A program made the position numbers and the translations under genes. The notes beneath the pieces are model-generated. The model did no database searches. It was not told the DNA's origin and saw only the letters and a program-made list of their open reading frames with translations. This document shows, one piece after another, positions 8,439-17,586 of a DNA stretch of 64,000 nt. How positions within the stretch are numbered: the first letter of the stretch is position 1; every line of letters starts with the position of its first letter. The stretch covers positions 150,913 to 214,912 of the forward strand of contig CBDETI010000015.1 in the NCBI GenBank assembly GCA_965242775.1, in the 5' to 3' direction. Origin of the DNA: JAWPMT01 sp965242775 (GTDB lineage: Bacteria > Bacteroidota > Bacteroidia > Cytophagales > Cyclobacteriaceae).

Positions 8439-11400
8439 TTGAAACTCCCTCACATACCAGAGCATGACGAAAATCGCCTTAGAGCGCTTCGAAGTTATGA
8501 GGTCTTGGATACACTTCCGGAGCAACTCTATGATGATATTACAAGACTTGCATCTGAGATTTGTCAAACACCTATTGCGCTCATAAGTCTGGTCGATGAG
8601 GGTCGGCAATGGTTTAAATCTCACCATGGCCTCGCTGCTTCGGAAACTCCCCGCGACTACTCGTATTGCGCTCATGCCATCAACGAACCAGGCAAGCTTT
8701 TTGAAGTAGAAGATGCCTTTGAAGACGAAAGATTCGCCGACAACCCCTTGGCTACCGGTGAACCTCATGTACGCTTTTATTCCGGCGCGCCATTGCAAGA
8801 CAAAGATGGACATGTGCTCGGCACCTTGTGCGTTATTGATCATCAGCCCAAAACCTTAACACCTGCACAAAGAGAATGCTTGTGGGCTTTGTCAAGGCAA
8901 GTAGTCTCTTTATTGCAACTCCGAAAAGAATCTGCGGAGTTGAAACAAAAAGATGATGACTTCACTGATCTCGTCGAAAATTTGGCAGATGGCATCTTTG
9001 AATTAGGGGAACGAGGAGAATGTCTGTACGCGAACCCCAAAATACTGGAGATACTCAACATGAGTCTGGAGGAAGTGCTAGCCACCTCCATCTGGGATAT
9101 GATCCATGAAGATGACGTGCCTCAGATGCAGGCATTTTACGTAGCCCAGTTCAAGAAGAAGGTCAGTAATTGCTTTTATGAATTTCGGTTCAAGCCCAAG
9201 GGTCTTCCGCCTGTTTGGGTGCTCCAAAACACAAAGATGCAGTACGATGAATCGGGAAGGATGATCAAATTGCGATCTATTGCCCGAGACCTTTCTGAAT
9301 CAAAAGAGATGGAACGGGCGCTGCGCGAAAAAGAGTCACTTTACTGGCTGGTATCCGAAAACAGCAGCGACCTCATCGCCCTTCACGAAGTAGATGGGAC
9401 CTACAAATTCGTATCCCATGCCTCGAAAGACCTCCTGGGGTATGAGCCCGAAGAATTAATCGGCAAAAACCCCTACGATCTGATCCACGCTGATGACATA
9501 GATCGCCTCAGGGCAATTCCCCACAAACAAGTACTGGAGGGGCTTCCGAATGATAAAGTAGAGTATCGGATTCGCCATAAAAACGGTCACTTCCGATGGA
9601 TGCAATCCTACACAAAGCCCATTTTTAATGATCAGGGAAAAGTCGATACTTTCCAAACATCGTCACGAGACATAACCGAGAAAAAAACAGAAGAACTAGC
9701 GGCAGAAAAATACCGACAGGGACTGACGTTGCTGAACAGCCTATCCAGCAGATCATTTTCAGAAACTTCCTTGATCGAGGACTCATTACGACTGGTCGCA
9801 GAATACCTGAAACTGTCTTCAGGCATAGTAAGCCATGTGAATGGCAAACAATATAAAGTTGTTCACTTGCATACCAGCCAAGACCTTCCGGTGGAGATAA
9901 ATAAAACATATGAGATAGAAAGTACTTTTTGTGATTTTGCGGTGAAAAGTCGATCGACTGTGCTCATCGACCATCTGTCAAAGTTTCGTTATGCCAAACA
10001 TCCCTGTTTCGACGAGGAAGTGGTCCGCGCCTATGTAGGTTCAGTTGTAATGCAAGGCGGTGAAATATTCGGCACCGTAAATTTTATTTCAACCATAGAA
10101 AGGAGTGATCCTTTTTCCAACTACGATGGCGAGTTCATCAAACTCTACGCCAACTGGCTAGGAGGCGTCCTGGACAATATTGCAGAGCGCGGGCAGCTGG
10201 AGGAAGAGAAAGTAAAGGCAGAACAGGGATCCGCGGCGAAAGCAAGCTTTTTGTCTATGATGTCCCACGAGATAAGGACACCATTGAACGGCATCATCGG
10301 TACGACCCATTTGCTGCTCAACAAAGAACCAACCCTGGCACAGATCCCCTACCTAAAAATGTTGAAGCAAAGTGGCGACAACCTGCACGCCATTGTAAAT
10401 GACATTCTGGATTTCAACAAAATAGATGAGGGCAAACTTGAAATCGAACGGACACCCTTCGATCTCGTAAGTCTTTTGGAATCAGTATTTGAAAACTACA
10501 AAGTACTCGGAGACGATAAGGGGATAGCGGTAAGTTTAGAAAAATCCTCCAAGCTGGCCCGTACCTATCTGGGAGACCCGGTCAGGGTCTCCCAGGTCCT
10601 TCACAACCTGCTAAGCAATGGGATCAAATTTACCGAAAAAGGGCGCGTGACATTGTTTGTAGATCACTTAGCCAGTCATGGAGAATTCGACCATTTGCAG
10701 TTTATCATCGAGGATACAGGCATCGGGATACCCCAAGAGAAGCAGGCGGAGATCTTTGAAGTATTCGCTCAGCAAGATTCCAGTACTGCCAGAAGGTTTG
10801 GCGGTTCCGGCTTGGGGCTGGCAATCACCAAGCGCCTGCTCGAGTTGATGGAAAGTGAGATAAGTGTGGAAAGCGAACCTGGCCATGGGTCCGCATTTTT
10901 TTTCGACCTAATACTCGAAACACAGACCGACGAGGCGCACCAGGACCGACCAAAAACTCCGTTGCAAGCTTTTGAAGCCAGTGTCTTGCTTGTCGAAGAC
11001 AATGATTTCAATGCTGTAATCGCCACTGAGTTTTTACAATTATGGGGGTGCCAGGTCGCCCGCGCTTCCAACGGGTTACAGGCCTTGGAGCTACTAGAAG
11101 GTAAAGGCTTCGACCTGGTTTTAATGGATCTTCAAATGCCCGTGATGGACGGTTACGAAGCCATTGAGAAGATTCGTGATCAAACTGACAGGTATTATCA
11201 GGACCTTCCGGTAATTGCCCTCACCGCAGCTGCCATGGGCGACGAAAGAGACAAAGTTTTTCAGGCAGGTATGAACGATTTTCTTACCAAACCGGTGAAC
11301 CCGGGCGATCTGCACGCTAAGCTTCAGGGACACCTAAATAAGACTCCTTTGCGTCCAAAAAAGGATCTGATGACGCAGATATCGTCCAAACTCGAAAAAA

Positions 11401-11711
11401 ACCTTGGCGGCAGCTCGGATGTTGATGATTACATGGGTTTCTTTCGCGACGTACTTGCTGAAGAGTCGGAAGCCCTCACCCACGCCATCGCCAATAAGGA
11501 TACAAGCCTGATAGGGGCCTATGCGCACAAAAACAAATCGAGTTTTCGATTAGTAGGGCTGGATGAAATGGCCAATGAATTGCAAGAAATTGAAAAGATG
11601 ATCTCGGCGGGTAGTCCGACAAAAATGATCTTTAACAAAGTGCAAGAACACTATGATAAATTACGCACAATCACTTCTGGATTGACAAATAAAGATGGAA
11701 TCAATAATTAA
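8439..11711 (+). CDS. Hybrid sensor histidine kinase GAF-PAS-PAS-GAF-HisKA-HATPase-REC-Hpt
   Basis: 1090 residues, no membrane segments, hence a cytoplasmic sensor. Order seen: GAF domain (about 25-165) of the type beginning PIPEHDENRLRALRSYEVLDT; two PAS domains (about 170-295 and 300-415); a second GAF (about 430-590); HisKA with phospho-accepting His610 (MSHEIRTPLNG); HATPase with N-box Asn727 and DTGIGIP; receiver with Asp897 (LVLMDLQMPVMDG); and a C-terminal Hpt-like domain whose likely phospho-His is His1030 (AHKNKSSFRL). The start is a TTG; the sequence right after it matches the usual family N-terminus, so I keep it. The stop overlaps the ATG of the LytTR regulator at 11695, so the two are translationally coupled and probably form a phosphorelay. 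Confidence 0.92.
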   Translation: MKLPHIPEHDENRLRALRSYEVLDTLPEQLYDDITRLASEICQTPIALISLVDEGRQWFKSHHGLAASETPRDYSYCAHAINEPGKLFEVEDAFEDERFADNPLATGEPHVRFYSGAPLQDKDGHVLGTLCVIDHQPKTLTPAQRECLWALSRQVVSLLQLRKESAELKQKDDDFTDLVENLADGIFELGERGECLYANPKILEILNMSLEEVLATSIWDMIHEDDVPQMQAFYVAQFKKKVSNCFYEFRFKPKGLPPVWVLQNTKMQYDESGRMIKLRSIARDLSESKEMERALREKESLYWLVSENSSDLIALHEVDGTYKFVSHASKDLLGYEPEELIGKNPYDLIHADDIDRLRAIPHKQVLEGLPNDKVEYRIRHKNGHFRWMQSYTKPIFNDQGKVDTFQTSSRDITEKKTEELAAEKYRQGLTLLNSLSSRSFSETSLIEDSLRLVAEYLKLSSGIVSHVNGKQYKVVHLHTSQDLPVEINKTYEIESTFCDFAVKSRSTVLIDHLSKFRYAKHPCFDEEVVRAYVGSVVMQGGEIFGTVNFISTIERSDPFSNYDGEFIKLYANWLGGVLDNIAERGQLEEEKVKAEQGSAAKASFLSMMSHEIRTPLNGIIGTTHLLLNKEPTLAQIPYLKMLKQSGDNLHAIVNDILDFNKIDEGKLEIERTPFDLVSLLESVFENYKVLGDDKGIAVSLEKSSKLARTYLGDPVRVSQVLHNLLSNGIKFTEKGRVTLFVDHLASHGEFDHLQFIIEDTGIGIPQEKQAEIFEVFAQQDSSTARRFGGSGLGLAITKRLLELMESEISVESEPGHGSAFFFDLILETQTDEAHQDRPKTPLQAFEASVLLVEDNDFNAVIATEFLQLWGCQVARASNGLQALELLEGKGFDLVLMDLQMPVMDGYEAIEKIRDQTDRYYQDLPVIALTAAAMGDERDKVFQAGMNDFLTKPVNPGDLHAKLQGHLNKTPLRPKKDLMTQISSKLEKNLGGSSDVDDYMGFFRDVLAEESEALTHAIANKDTSLIGAYAHKNKSSFRLVGLDEMANELQEIEKMISAGSPTKMIFNKVQEHYDKLRTITSGLTNKDGINN

Positions 11712-12396
11712 GACCATAGTCGTAGATGACGACAAATTACAAATGAAACTGATCGCAGGCTTTGTAGAAAAGACTAACTTCCTGAAGCTAGAAGGCGCGT
11801 TCTCAGATCCTGTGGTTGCCCTTGACAATATCCTCACCACATCCCCCGATTTGCTGCTATTGGATGTAGAAATGCCAGAGATCTCCGGGTTTGATATTCT
11901 AAAATCTTTGCCGCAAGTACCTCAAACAATCATTATTACCGGCAAAAAAGAATATGCAGTTGAGGCTTTTGAATTAGACGTGGCCGATTATCTCCTAAAG
12001 CCCGTTGACAACTATGCCAGATTTCTCAAGGCGGTTTCCAAGGCTAAAAACAACTTTAATCCACCCACGGAATCTCGAGCTAGTGGTGAAGAAACCTTTT
12101 ACGTCCGCGAGGATTCCCTTTTGGTAAGCATATCCACCAGGGACATTCAATACGCCGAGGCTTTTGGCGATTATGTGAAGATCGGTACGGCGAAAAAAGT
12201 TTATGTGATCCATTCTACTCTCACAAAAATAGAAGGCAGGCTAAGCGACGATTTCGTTCGTGTGCATAGATCCTTCATCGTACAGTTGAATAAAATTGTC
12301 AACATCGATCAAACAAATCTGCAAGTTGGCGACAAGATTATTCCCATTAGTCAAACAATGCGTCCCAAGCTAATGAAGCGAATCCAAATGCTATAA
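11695..12396 (+). CDS. LytTR-family response regulator
   Basis: 233 residues: receiver domain with acidic pair VDDD at residues 8-11, phospho-acceptor Asp57 (LLLDVEMPEISG) and the conserved Lys in YLLKPVDNY, followed by a LytTR DNA-binding domain (about 135-233: ETFYVREDSLLVSI, AFGDYVKIGT, FVRVHRSFIVQL). It overlaps the hybrid-kinase gene by 17 bases and is its evident output; LytTR domains bind direct repeats upstream of target promoters. The order REC-LytTR and the length are normal for the family. Targets are unknown. Confidence 0.92.
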   Translation: MESIIKTIVVDDDKLQMKLIAGFVEKTNFLKLEGAFSDPVVALDNILTTSPDLLLLDVEMPEISGFDILKSLPQVPQTIIITGKKEYAVEAFELDVADYLLKPVDNYARFLKAVSKAKNNFNPPTESRASGEETFYVREDSLLVSISTRDIQYAEAFGDYVKIGTAKKVYVIHSTLTKIEGRLSDDFVRVHRSFIVQLNKIVNIDQTNLQVGDKIIPISQTMRPKLMKRIQML

Positions 12397-12454
12397 AATT
12401 GGTCGTCGATGGAAACTTATGGATCATCGACAATTGGACCATAACTGACGATAA

Positions 12455-12844
12455 ATGGTGTCAATTAATGCCTTTAGTCTATATATTCGTAATAGAGCCT
12501 TAAGCAATCAAATGACCTGCAAAGTCCAAAACAGCAAATCCTTCGAAGGTAAAATCCTTACTGATTTTATTGAAAGAACACCTGGCATTTCGCTGTATTC
12601 GGATACCAATGTGGAAACGGGGTTTGATGTACTTTTTCTGGATCTGGATGTCAGTCAGGACGAGATAAAACTTGGGTCGGGAAGCGTTGTTCTGATTGCT
12701 TCTTCTCGAAATTCCTTTCGCTCTTGGCTTCGTAAGGGCTACACCAACTTCCTGGAAAAATCAAGGCTCTCGTACGAAGAGTTTCTCGTGGTAATTGAGA
12801 AAATGCAAAGTCAAACGACCAGGAGAAATGGCCAAGAAGGCTGA
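12455..12844 (+). CDS. Degenerate stand-alone receiver-like protein
   Basis: Up to 129 residues. From Met20 (base 12512) it can be laid over a LytTR-type receiver: MTCKVQNSKSFEGKILTDFIE parallels the usual MKCLIVDDEP...LE.YIE, with the acidic pair replaced by Gln-Asn. LFLDLDV keeps an Asp at the phosphorylation position, SSRNSF replaces the switch Thr/Ser region and NFLEKS keeps the Lys. No DNA-binding domain follows. Without the acidic pair, Mg-dependent phosphorylation is unlikely, so it may act as a protein-protein decoy or adaptor in the preceding phosphorelay. The true start may be 12455 or 12512. This assignment rests on motif spacing only. Confidence 0.6.
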   Translation: MVSINAFSLYIRNRALSNQMTCKVQNSKSFEGKILTDFIERTPGISLYSDTNVETGFDVLFLDLDVSQDEIKLGSGSVVLIASSRNSFRSWLRKGYTNFLEKSRLSYEEFLVVIEKMQSQTTRRNGQEG

Positions 12845-12859
12845 AAAATTACTCATTCT

Positions 12860-13249
12860 TTGATATCACGCATCACGATAAGGTGGCAAAGAGACAAATA
12901 CCAGACAGGAGGCACTCAACCTGCCAAGCTTTTTTGCCTGGGTCGCGATGAAGAATTGCTCTATATAGGCTACGCTTATAAGCAAGACATATCCCAAACC
13001 ATAAAAGTAAAACTTGCCGATTTGAATGTCTGGTTGGAAGAGGTGGAAGTTTGGATAGGTACGATTGACTTCTCTGAGTCATCAGTCAAAAAGACTTCTA
13101 ATAAAATCATAGAAGACACCTACTTGCAACTCGTTCAGGATGCTAAGCCTATCCACAATCCGGAATGGACACGGAATTATCTGGGTCGGCGCTTTAACAT
13201 CCGATCAAAGGGATGTCATTTTTTTGCTGATCCCGTTTTCGAGGTGTGA
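12860..13249 (+). CDS. Hypothetical protein, GIY-YIG-like fold suspected
   Basis: 129 residues from a TTG start; no ATG is available near the N-terminus. It contains AKLFCLGRDEELLYIGYAYK, then WIGTIDF, and later NKIIEDTYLQLVQDAKPIHN. The order of LYIG, a downstream Glu and a final kP.xN resembles GIY-YIG nuclease-like domains, where the Glu is catalytic; the first GIY element is poorly conserved (FCLG), so enzymatic activity is uncertain. A basic C-terminal tail (NYLGRRFNIRSKG) could contact nucleic acid. It starts 15 bases after the degenerate receiver, so it probably shares its transcript. Function unknown. Confidence 0.55.
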   Translation: MISRITIRWQRDKYQTGGTQPAKLFCLGRDEELLYIGYAYKQDISQTIKVKLADLNVWLEEVEVWIGTIDFSESSVKKTSNKIIEDTYLQLVQDAKPIHNPEWTRNYLGRRFNIRSKGCHFFADPVFEV

Positions 13250-13396
13250 ATCGGACCACCATTACCTTTGTCTAAGCTAAAAGATCAAACCCATTGGTCT
13301 GGGTCAGGGATTGGCCATGAATCCATCGCCCTCCTTCGTCGTTGAACTTGGAATGAGCTATTATCGCACCAGCGAACATTTTTTAAAACATCACTT

Positions 13397-14608
13397 ATGA
13401 AGAGCAGGTCCATTCAGTCATACGTTCTGAGTTTATTAGTTGTGGCACTTTTTATCTTACCAACGCAAAGCACTTCAGGCCAGGCCCCGCTTACCGACCA
13501 TGTCGTCGGGCAATCAATCAGCATACAATCTCAGGCACTTGCGGAAGACCGGGAGGTCCTGATCTACCTGCCTGAAGGTTACTATTCAGCGGAACAAGAC
13601 TATCCGGTACTGTACCTGCTGGACGGCCAGCGCTTTTACCTGTATGCTGTGAGTTTGCTGCAATCATTCACCCAGTTCAACCTGACCCCACCATTCATTA
13701 TTGTCGGTGTAAAAAACAAGTATCCCGATCGTTTTCGTCACTTCACCGGCGGTGCCAAAGCATTTTCGGCGTACCTCGAAGAAGAAGTCGTAGCACTGAT
13801 AGATGAGAGATTTCGCACATCCACTGAAAGATTATTTTTCGCCTGGGAATATGGTGGCAGTTTCGGACTGCAGACAATGATCGATCGACCGGCGCTTTTT
13901 GATGCATTCTTTCTGGCGAGTCCATTTCCGATTGACCGGTCCGTGGACCGCCTAGACAGTCTTTCCAGTCATGGGTTCTCCCGGTCAGCCAGGATTCATT
14001 TCACCGTGGGTGATAACGAAGGTATGGTAGCAGCAGGTACCCAAAAGCTCAACGATTTTCTATCAGCAGATCAGCAGGTCATCGAACGATGGTCGTTCCA
14101 ACAACTCCCGGGTGAAGAGCATCGATCCACTCCCTACAGCACCCTGTACCATGGGTTGAGAAAGTATTATCAATTCTATCCGGAACTTCAGGTAAATGAG
14201 CTCAACGATTTTCTCCAGTTGGGTGGCATGGACTATGCTTATTCCTACAATCAACAGCGTTTTGATCAGTTTGGCCTGAACCCGGAATTAACCGACTGGA
14301 CCAAGTTCACTATCATTCGATCAGCAATTCGAGCAGATGATTACCAAATATTTAGCGAATTCTATGAGCAGCTGGCATCACCCCCATTTTTGGCAGCGCT
14401 CAGGGGAAATCGACCTTACTCCATCGCATCATTCTTCGAAACCCACGGGCAATATGATGAAGCCATCCGTATTTATGAAATTCTGGTTGAGGCGAAACCT
14501 GATACCAGCAGGCCACTGTTGGCACTTGCTGATGTTTACGAGGCCTTGAATGATAGAGCAAAGGCTGATCGTTATAAGGAACTCGCCGAAGCCCTCGACG
14601 AGAATTGA
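13397..14608 (+). CDS. Secreted esterase-like alpha/beta protein lacking the nucleophile, with TPR tail
   Basis: 403 residues with a signal peptide (LLVVALFILPTQSTSGQ). Residues about 35-275 match the putative-esterase / ferri-siderophore-esterase family: VLIYLPEGYYSAEQDYPVLYL, DGQRF, IIVGVKN, and a late His in EEHRSTPY. At the nucleophile elbow, where active members read GxSxGG, this protein reads AWEYGG with Glu near residue 151, so the Ser is absent. The C-terminal 70 residues form a TPR-like helical pair (GQYDEAIRIYEILVEAKPD). A non-catalytic binding role or a different chemistry is more likely than ordinary esterase activity. The next gene is 360 bases away, so it is probably monocistronic. 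Confidence 0.8.
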   Translation: MKSRSIQSYVLSLLVVALFILPTQSTSGQAPLTDHVVGQSISIQSQALAEDREVLIYLPEGYYSAEQDYPVLYLLDGQRFYLYAVSLLQSFTQFNLTPPFIIVGVKNKYPDRFRHFTGGAKAFSAYLEEEVVALIDERFRTSTERLFFAWEYGGSFGLQTMIDRPALFDAFFLASPFPIDRSVDRLDSLSSHGFSRSARIHFTVGDNEGMVAAGTQKLNDFLSADQQVIERWSFQQLPGEEHRSTPYSTLYHGLRKYYQFYPELQVNELNDFLQLGGMDYAYSYNQQRFDQFGLNPELTDWTKFTIIRSAIRADDYQIFSEFYEQLASPPFLAALRGNRPYSIASFFETHGQYDEAIRIYEILVEAKPDTSRPLLALADVYEALNDRAKADRYKELAEALDEN

Positions 14609-14969
14609 TCAGGATTGAAATTTACCAATGGACAGTAAGGCAAATTGCTATTAAAAACTGGCCAAATTGACCATCTTTCCGCTTTTGAATAATAGTAACG
14701 GCTATGAGTCCATGGCGGGCTATGGTTGATCATTGTTCGCGGTTTATCCCCTGGAGAGCAAGTACAATCGTTTTCACTTGATGGCTATTGGCACTGGCCA
14801 AAAAAGTGATCAGATTTGCTTCTCGGTACACTGAAATCTGGCATTGCGCAGACGAGATTTGCCCCAACGACCACTTAGCTCGTCACGTTTGATTGACAAA
14901 CCCAGCGGCGGAAAACGTGTGCCCTTCTACCCGAAAATTGATTGATTCGAACTGAAACAAGGTGAGTAT
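14609..14969. other. Intergenic stretch without recognisable features
   Basis: About 360 bases between the esterase-like gene and the SemiSWEET gene. I find no credible reading frame on either strand, no strong hairpin with a T-run and no clear promoter pair. Confidence 0.5.
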
Positions 14970-15236
14970 ATGACATTTAATATTGGTGTAATAGCAGCGT
15001 TTCTGACAACCACGGCATTTGTCCCTCAGGCAATTAAAACAATCAGGTCAGGAGAAACGAAAAATCTAAGTCTAAGCACTTTTTCCATGATCTTTTTCGG
15101 GACAATATGTTGGTGTGTTCATGGATTCATAATCGAAGATCAACCGCTGATACTGGCCAATGGCATTACTGCGGTCCTGGCAGGAGTAATTGTAACGATC
15201 AAACTGAATTCCATGATTTCTAAAGCGGATCGATAA
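14970..15236 (+). CDS. SemiSWEET (PQ-loop) sugar transporter
   Basis: 88 residues with three predicted membrane helices, the size of bacterial SemiSWEET half-transporters, which dimerise to form a sugar channel or uniporter in the inner membrane. The first helix has the PQ-loop motif (TTAFVPQAIKTIRSGETKNLS) and the third carries the conserved Asn (LILANGITAVLAG). The start has GGTGAG eight bases upstream. Flanked by unrelated genes. Confidence 0.9.
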   Translation: MTFNIGVIAAFLTTTAFVPQAIKTIRSGETKNLSLSTFSMIFFGTICWCVHGFIIEDQPLILANGITAVLAGVIVTIKLNSMISKADR

Positions 15237-15310
15237 AAACACTTAACCGAACAGGAGGACGTAAATATTGCCTCAGGGAATTCATTCCTCCGAGTATTAG
15301 TTATTACTTC

Positions 15311-16162
15311 ATGAGTACAATAGGGAGTTTTAAACGCTTTATCAGCGACCTTCCGCTCCAGGGAAAGAAGATGCCGGTTTTATTCACTTCTCACGGCAAC
15401 CCAATGGACATTCCACGCTCAAAGGAAGAACGACCATTCTGGGATACCTTGTATGAACTGGGGAAAGTGCTACAGCAAAAGTATGAGGTAAAGGCGGCGC
15501 TGGTCATATCGGCCCATTGGTGCACACAAGGTACTTATGTAAACATTTGTCCCGAACAGACACAGATCTTTGATTACTACGGCTTCCCGGAAGCGTATTA
15601 CCAGGTGAAATATCAAGCCTCCGGTGCACCTCACATCGCGAAGGAGGTGCATCGGATTGTCCCCTCCGTACGAGAAACTACGGATTGGGGACTGGACCAT
15701 GGAGCCTGGCCCATGTTGATGCATTTGTTCCCAGCCGGGGATGTCCCGGTCTTTCAGCTAAGCATCCACTACCACGCTGCGCCCAACTATCATTTCGAGC
15801 TTGGCAAACAACTAAAAACGCTAAGGGAAAAAGGAGTACTCATCATTGGGAGTGGGTCGCTCATACATAACCTCCAGCTTGCAGGAAAGAAGCTCTCGGT
15901 CGGTGACAATACCCCATATGGATGGGAACTGGAATATGATGCCTGGATCCGGGACCAGATTGATCAGCGGGACTTTTCCAAGATCATCAATTATCAAAAC
16001 AGCCACAAACTAGGTCAGCTAGCCGCGCCAACTCCCGACCACTTTGTACCTGCTCTTTACAGTCTGGGCTTATCGGATCGGAAGGAGGAGATCAGGTATT
16101 TTTATGAGGGTGAACCTAGCCTTCCAGCATTCAGCGAACGCAGTTTCATTATAGGGAATTGA
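15311..16162 (+). CDS. ygiD: LigB/DODA-type extradiol dioxygenase, YgiD-like
   Basis: 283 residues, cytoplasmic. Family motifs of the YgiD/4,5-DOPA extradiol dioxygenase group are present in order: LFTSHGNPM (metal His), VISAHWCTQG, FDYYGFP, GLDHGAWPML, QLSIHY and GSGSLIHNL, supplying the His ligands for a non-haem iron or zinc. The enzyme class opens catecholic rings next to the hydroxyls; the physiological substrate in Bacteroidota is not known. It stands alone between the SemiSWEET gene and a convergent flavoprotein gene. Codon choice and length are ordinary. Confidence 0.9.
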   Translation: MSTIGSFKRFISDLPLQGKKMPVLFTSHGNPMDIPRSKEERPFWDTLYELGKVLQQKYEVKAALVISAHWCTQGTYVNICPEQTQIFDYYGFPEAYYQVKYQASGAPHIAKEVHRIVPSVRETTDWGLDHGAWPMLMHLFPAGDVPVFQLSIHYHAAPNYHFELGKQLKTLREKGVLIIGSGSLIHNLQLAGKKLSVGDNTPYGWELEYDAWIRDQIDQRDFSKIINYQNSHKLGQLAAPTPDHFVPALYSLGLSDRKEEIRYFYEGEPSLPAFSERSFIIGN

Positions 16163-16191
16163 CGTCCCCGACAAGGAGCTAAGAAACTATC

Positions 16192-17100
16192 TCAGAACTG
16201 CTCATCAACCAATTTCTTATTGATAAAGGCGCCAAGGAAATTACCTCCTGCGACGGCATTAGCCACTGAACGGAGCGGCGATGCACAATCGCCAGCAGCG
16301 TACACTCCTTCAATATTTGTCTCATGAAATTCGTTGGTGGCGATATGTCCTGATTCGGTCAATTGACAACCCAGTGAAACCGGAATACCACAGTGCTGAC
16401 TAAAGGGTACGTGACCATAAAGGACATCCAACGTCAGCTTATGCCCCTTGTCAAATATCACTTGCTGAATTCGCCCTTCCTCCTGATCAATTTTCTGGAT
16501 CTTAAATTCCAGGATACGGATGTCGTGCTTTTCCAGGATGGATCGTTGAAGGTCAGAAAAATGGGCCTCACCATTTGTTACAAGCGTGAGGTTCCGGGTC
16601 AAATTGTGCACCAGCGAGGCAAGGTGATATGCCATTTCGCCATTTGCCAAGATGCCAGTTTTCTGGCCTCTAAATTCATAGCCGTGACAATAAGGACAAT
16701 GGACAATCGTACGACCCCAACACGCCGAGAACCCCTCGATCTCCGGTAAGATGTCCTTGATTCCTGTAGTAAAGATCAATTTTTTACCCCTAAACATTTC
16801 CCCACCTTGGGTGTCCACCTCAAACAGGCCACCTACCTTCCGGCCATGTATAGCCAAGCCATCATAAAAAGTGACAGTAGGGTATTGTTCAACCTGATTT
16901 CTGGCGATATGGGAAATATCTCCTGGTGCTACACCATCTTGAGTCAGGAAGTTGTGCGAATGTGGTGTCTGGCGATTGCAGGGCCTACCACTATCAATGA
17001 CCAGGGTCTTTCTCATGGACCGACCCAAAGACATAGCAGCAGAAAGGCCAGCGTAGCTACCGCCGACAATGATCACATCGTACATGTTGCCATCGTTCAT
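16192..17100 (-). CDS. Thioredoxin-reductase-like FAD/NAD(P) oxidoreductase (CPYC type)
   Basis: 302 residues. N-terminal FAD-binding GGSYAGLSAAMSLGR, redox-active CxxC as HCPYCHG near residue 135, a short NAD(P)-binding region (TGILANGEMAYHLASLV), and the C-terminal FAD contact GVYAAGDCASP. The CPYCHGYE variant is typical of stand-alone disulfide oxidoreductases related to thioredoxin reductase (including those that oxidise small dithiols), not of canonical TrxB with CATC. No thioredoxin gene is adjacent, so the partner is unknown. A 9-3-9 palindrome lies about 60 bases upstream of the start and could be its operator. Confidence 0.88.
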   Translation of the reverse strand: MNDGNMYDVIIVGGSYAGLSAAMSLGRSMRKTLVIDSGRPCNRQTPHSHNFLTQDGVAPGDISHIARNQVEQYPTVTFYDGLAIHGRKVGGLFEVDTQGGEMFRGKKLIFTTGIKDILPEIEGFSACWGRTIVHCPYCHGYEFRGQKTGILANGEMAYHLASLVHNLTRNLTLVTNGEAHFSDLQRSILEKHDIRILEFKIQKIDQEEGRIQQVIFDKGHKLTLDVLYGHVPFSQHCGIPVSLGCQLTESGHIATNEFHETNIEGVYAAGDCASPLRSVANAVAGGNFLGAFINKKLVDEQF

Positions 17101-17158
17101 AGGGAAAAAGATTACTAGAAAAATGTCTTAAGAGGCAAAGTTAGAAGAGTCAAATCAT

Positions 17159-17179
17159 AAATGCAACATTGTTGCATTT
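17159..17179. promoter_or_regulatory. Perfect 9-3-9 palindrome upstream of the flavoprotein gene
   Basis: AAATGCAAC-ATT-GTTGCATTT, an interrupted palindrome without mismatch, in the intergenic region between the flavoprotein (starts 17100, reading left) and the cupin gene end (17237). Its form is that of a dimeric-repressor operator and it resembles Fur-superfamily sites in layout. The regulator is not identified. Confidence 0.5.
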
Positions 17180-17236
17180 AAGCATTTCTCAAACTTCTGC
17201 GACTTTGAACTAGCACGCCAGGTTCGTACTCCTCAG

Positions 17237-17584
17237 TCACAGAATTTCCACTTCCTTAGGAACCATTAAAAAGAGTGTACAACCTCCTGTTGATCGGACC
17301 GAGTGTTTAAAACCCGGTGGGGTATACAGGTAATCGCCTTTCGTAAAGGAAACACCTTCAATTTCACAGCTCCCTTTGAGAACCAGGATCTCTTCTCCTT
17401 CCGGGTGATTGTGATAGGGGTACTGAGACCCTGGTTCAAATTTCAAGAGAAAACTAACCGGCCTGGTGCCATGCTCATCAAACTTGAGCGGCATCCATTT
17501 GAGTCCTGTGCAATCAACACCTTCTTCATTCAGCTGTTCCCAGTGTTGCGCATCTGTTTGCACCATGTAATTCCTAATATCCAT
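17237..17584 (-). CDS. Cupin protein, ChrR-like
   Basis: About 115 residues from the ATG at 17584, two bases after the upstream gene's stop; a further ATG at 17611 would overlap that gene. Single cupin domain with both metal-binding motifs: PYHNHPEGEEILVLKG (two His and Glu) and GDYLYTPPGFKHSV (His). The arrangement resembles the ChrR anti-sigma C-terminal cupin, but no sigma-binding N-terminal domain is present, so it may be a small enzyme or a sensor. Cotranscription with the DJ-1-like gene is likely from the spacing. Confidence 0.82.
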   Translation of the reverse strand: MDIRNYMVQTDAQHWEQLNEEGVDCTGLKWMPLKFDEHGTRPVSFLLKFEPGSQYPYHNHPEGEEILVLKGSCEIEGVSFTKGDYLYTPPGFKHSVRSTGGCTLFLMVPKEVEIL

Positions 17585-17586
17585 GA

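Noticed and set aside
8403..8843. 146-codon open frame on the minus strand
   Set aside because: It lies antisense to the GAF domain of the hybrid kinase, whose motifs are clear.
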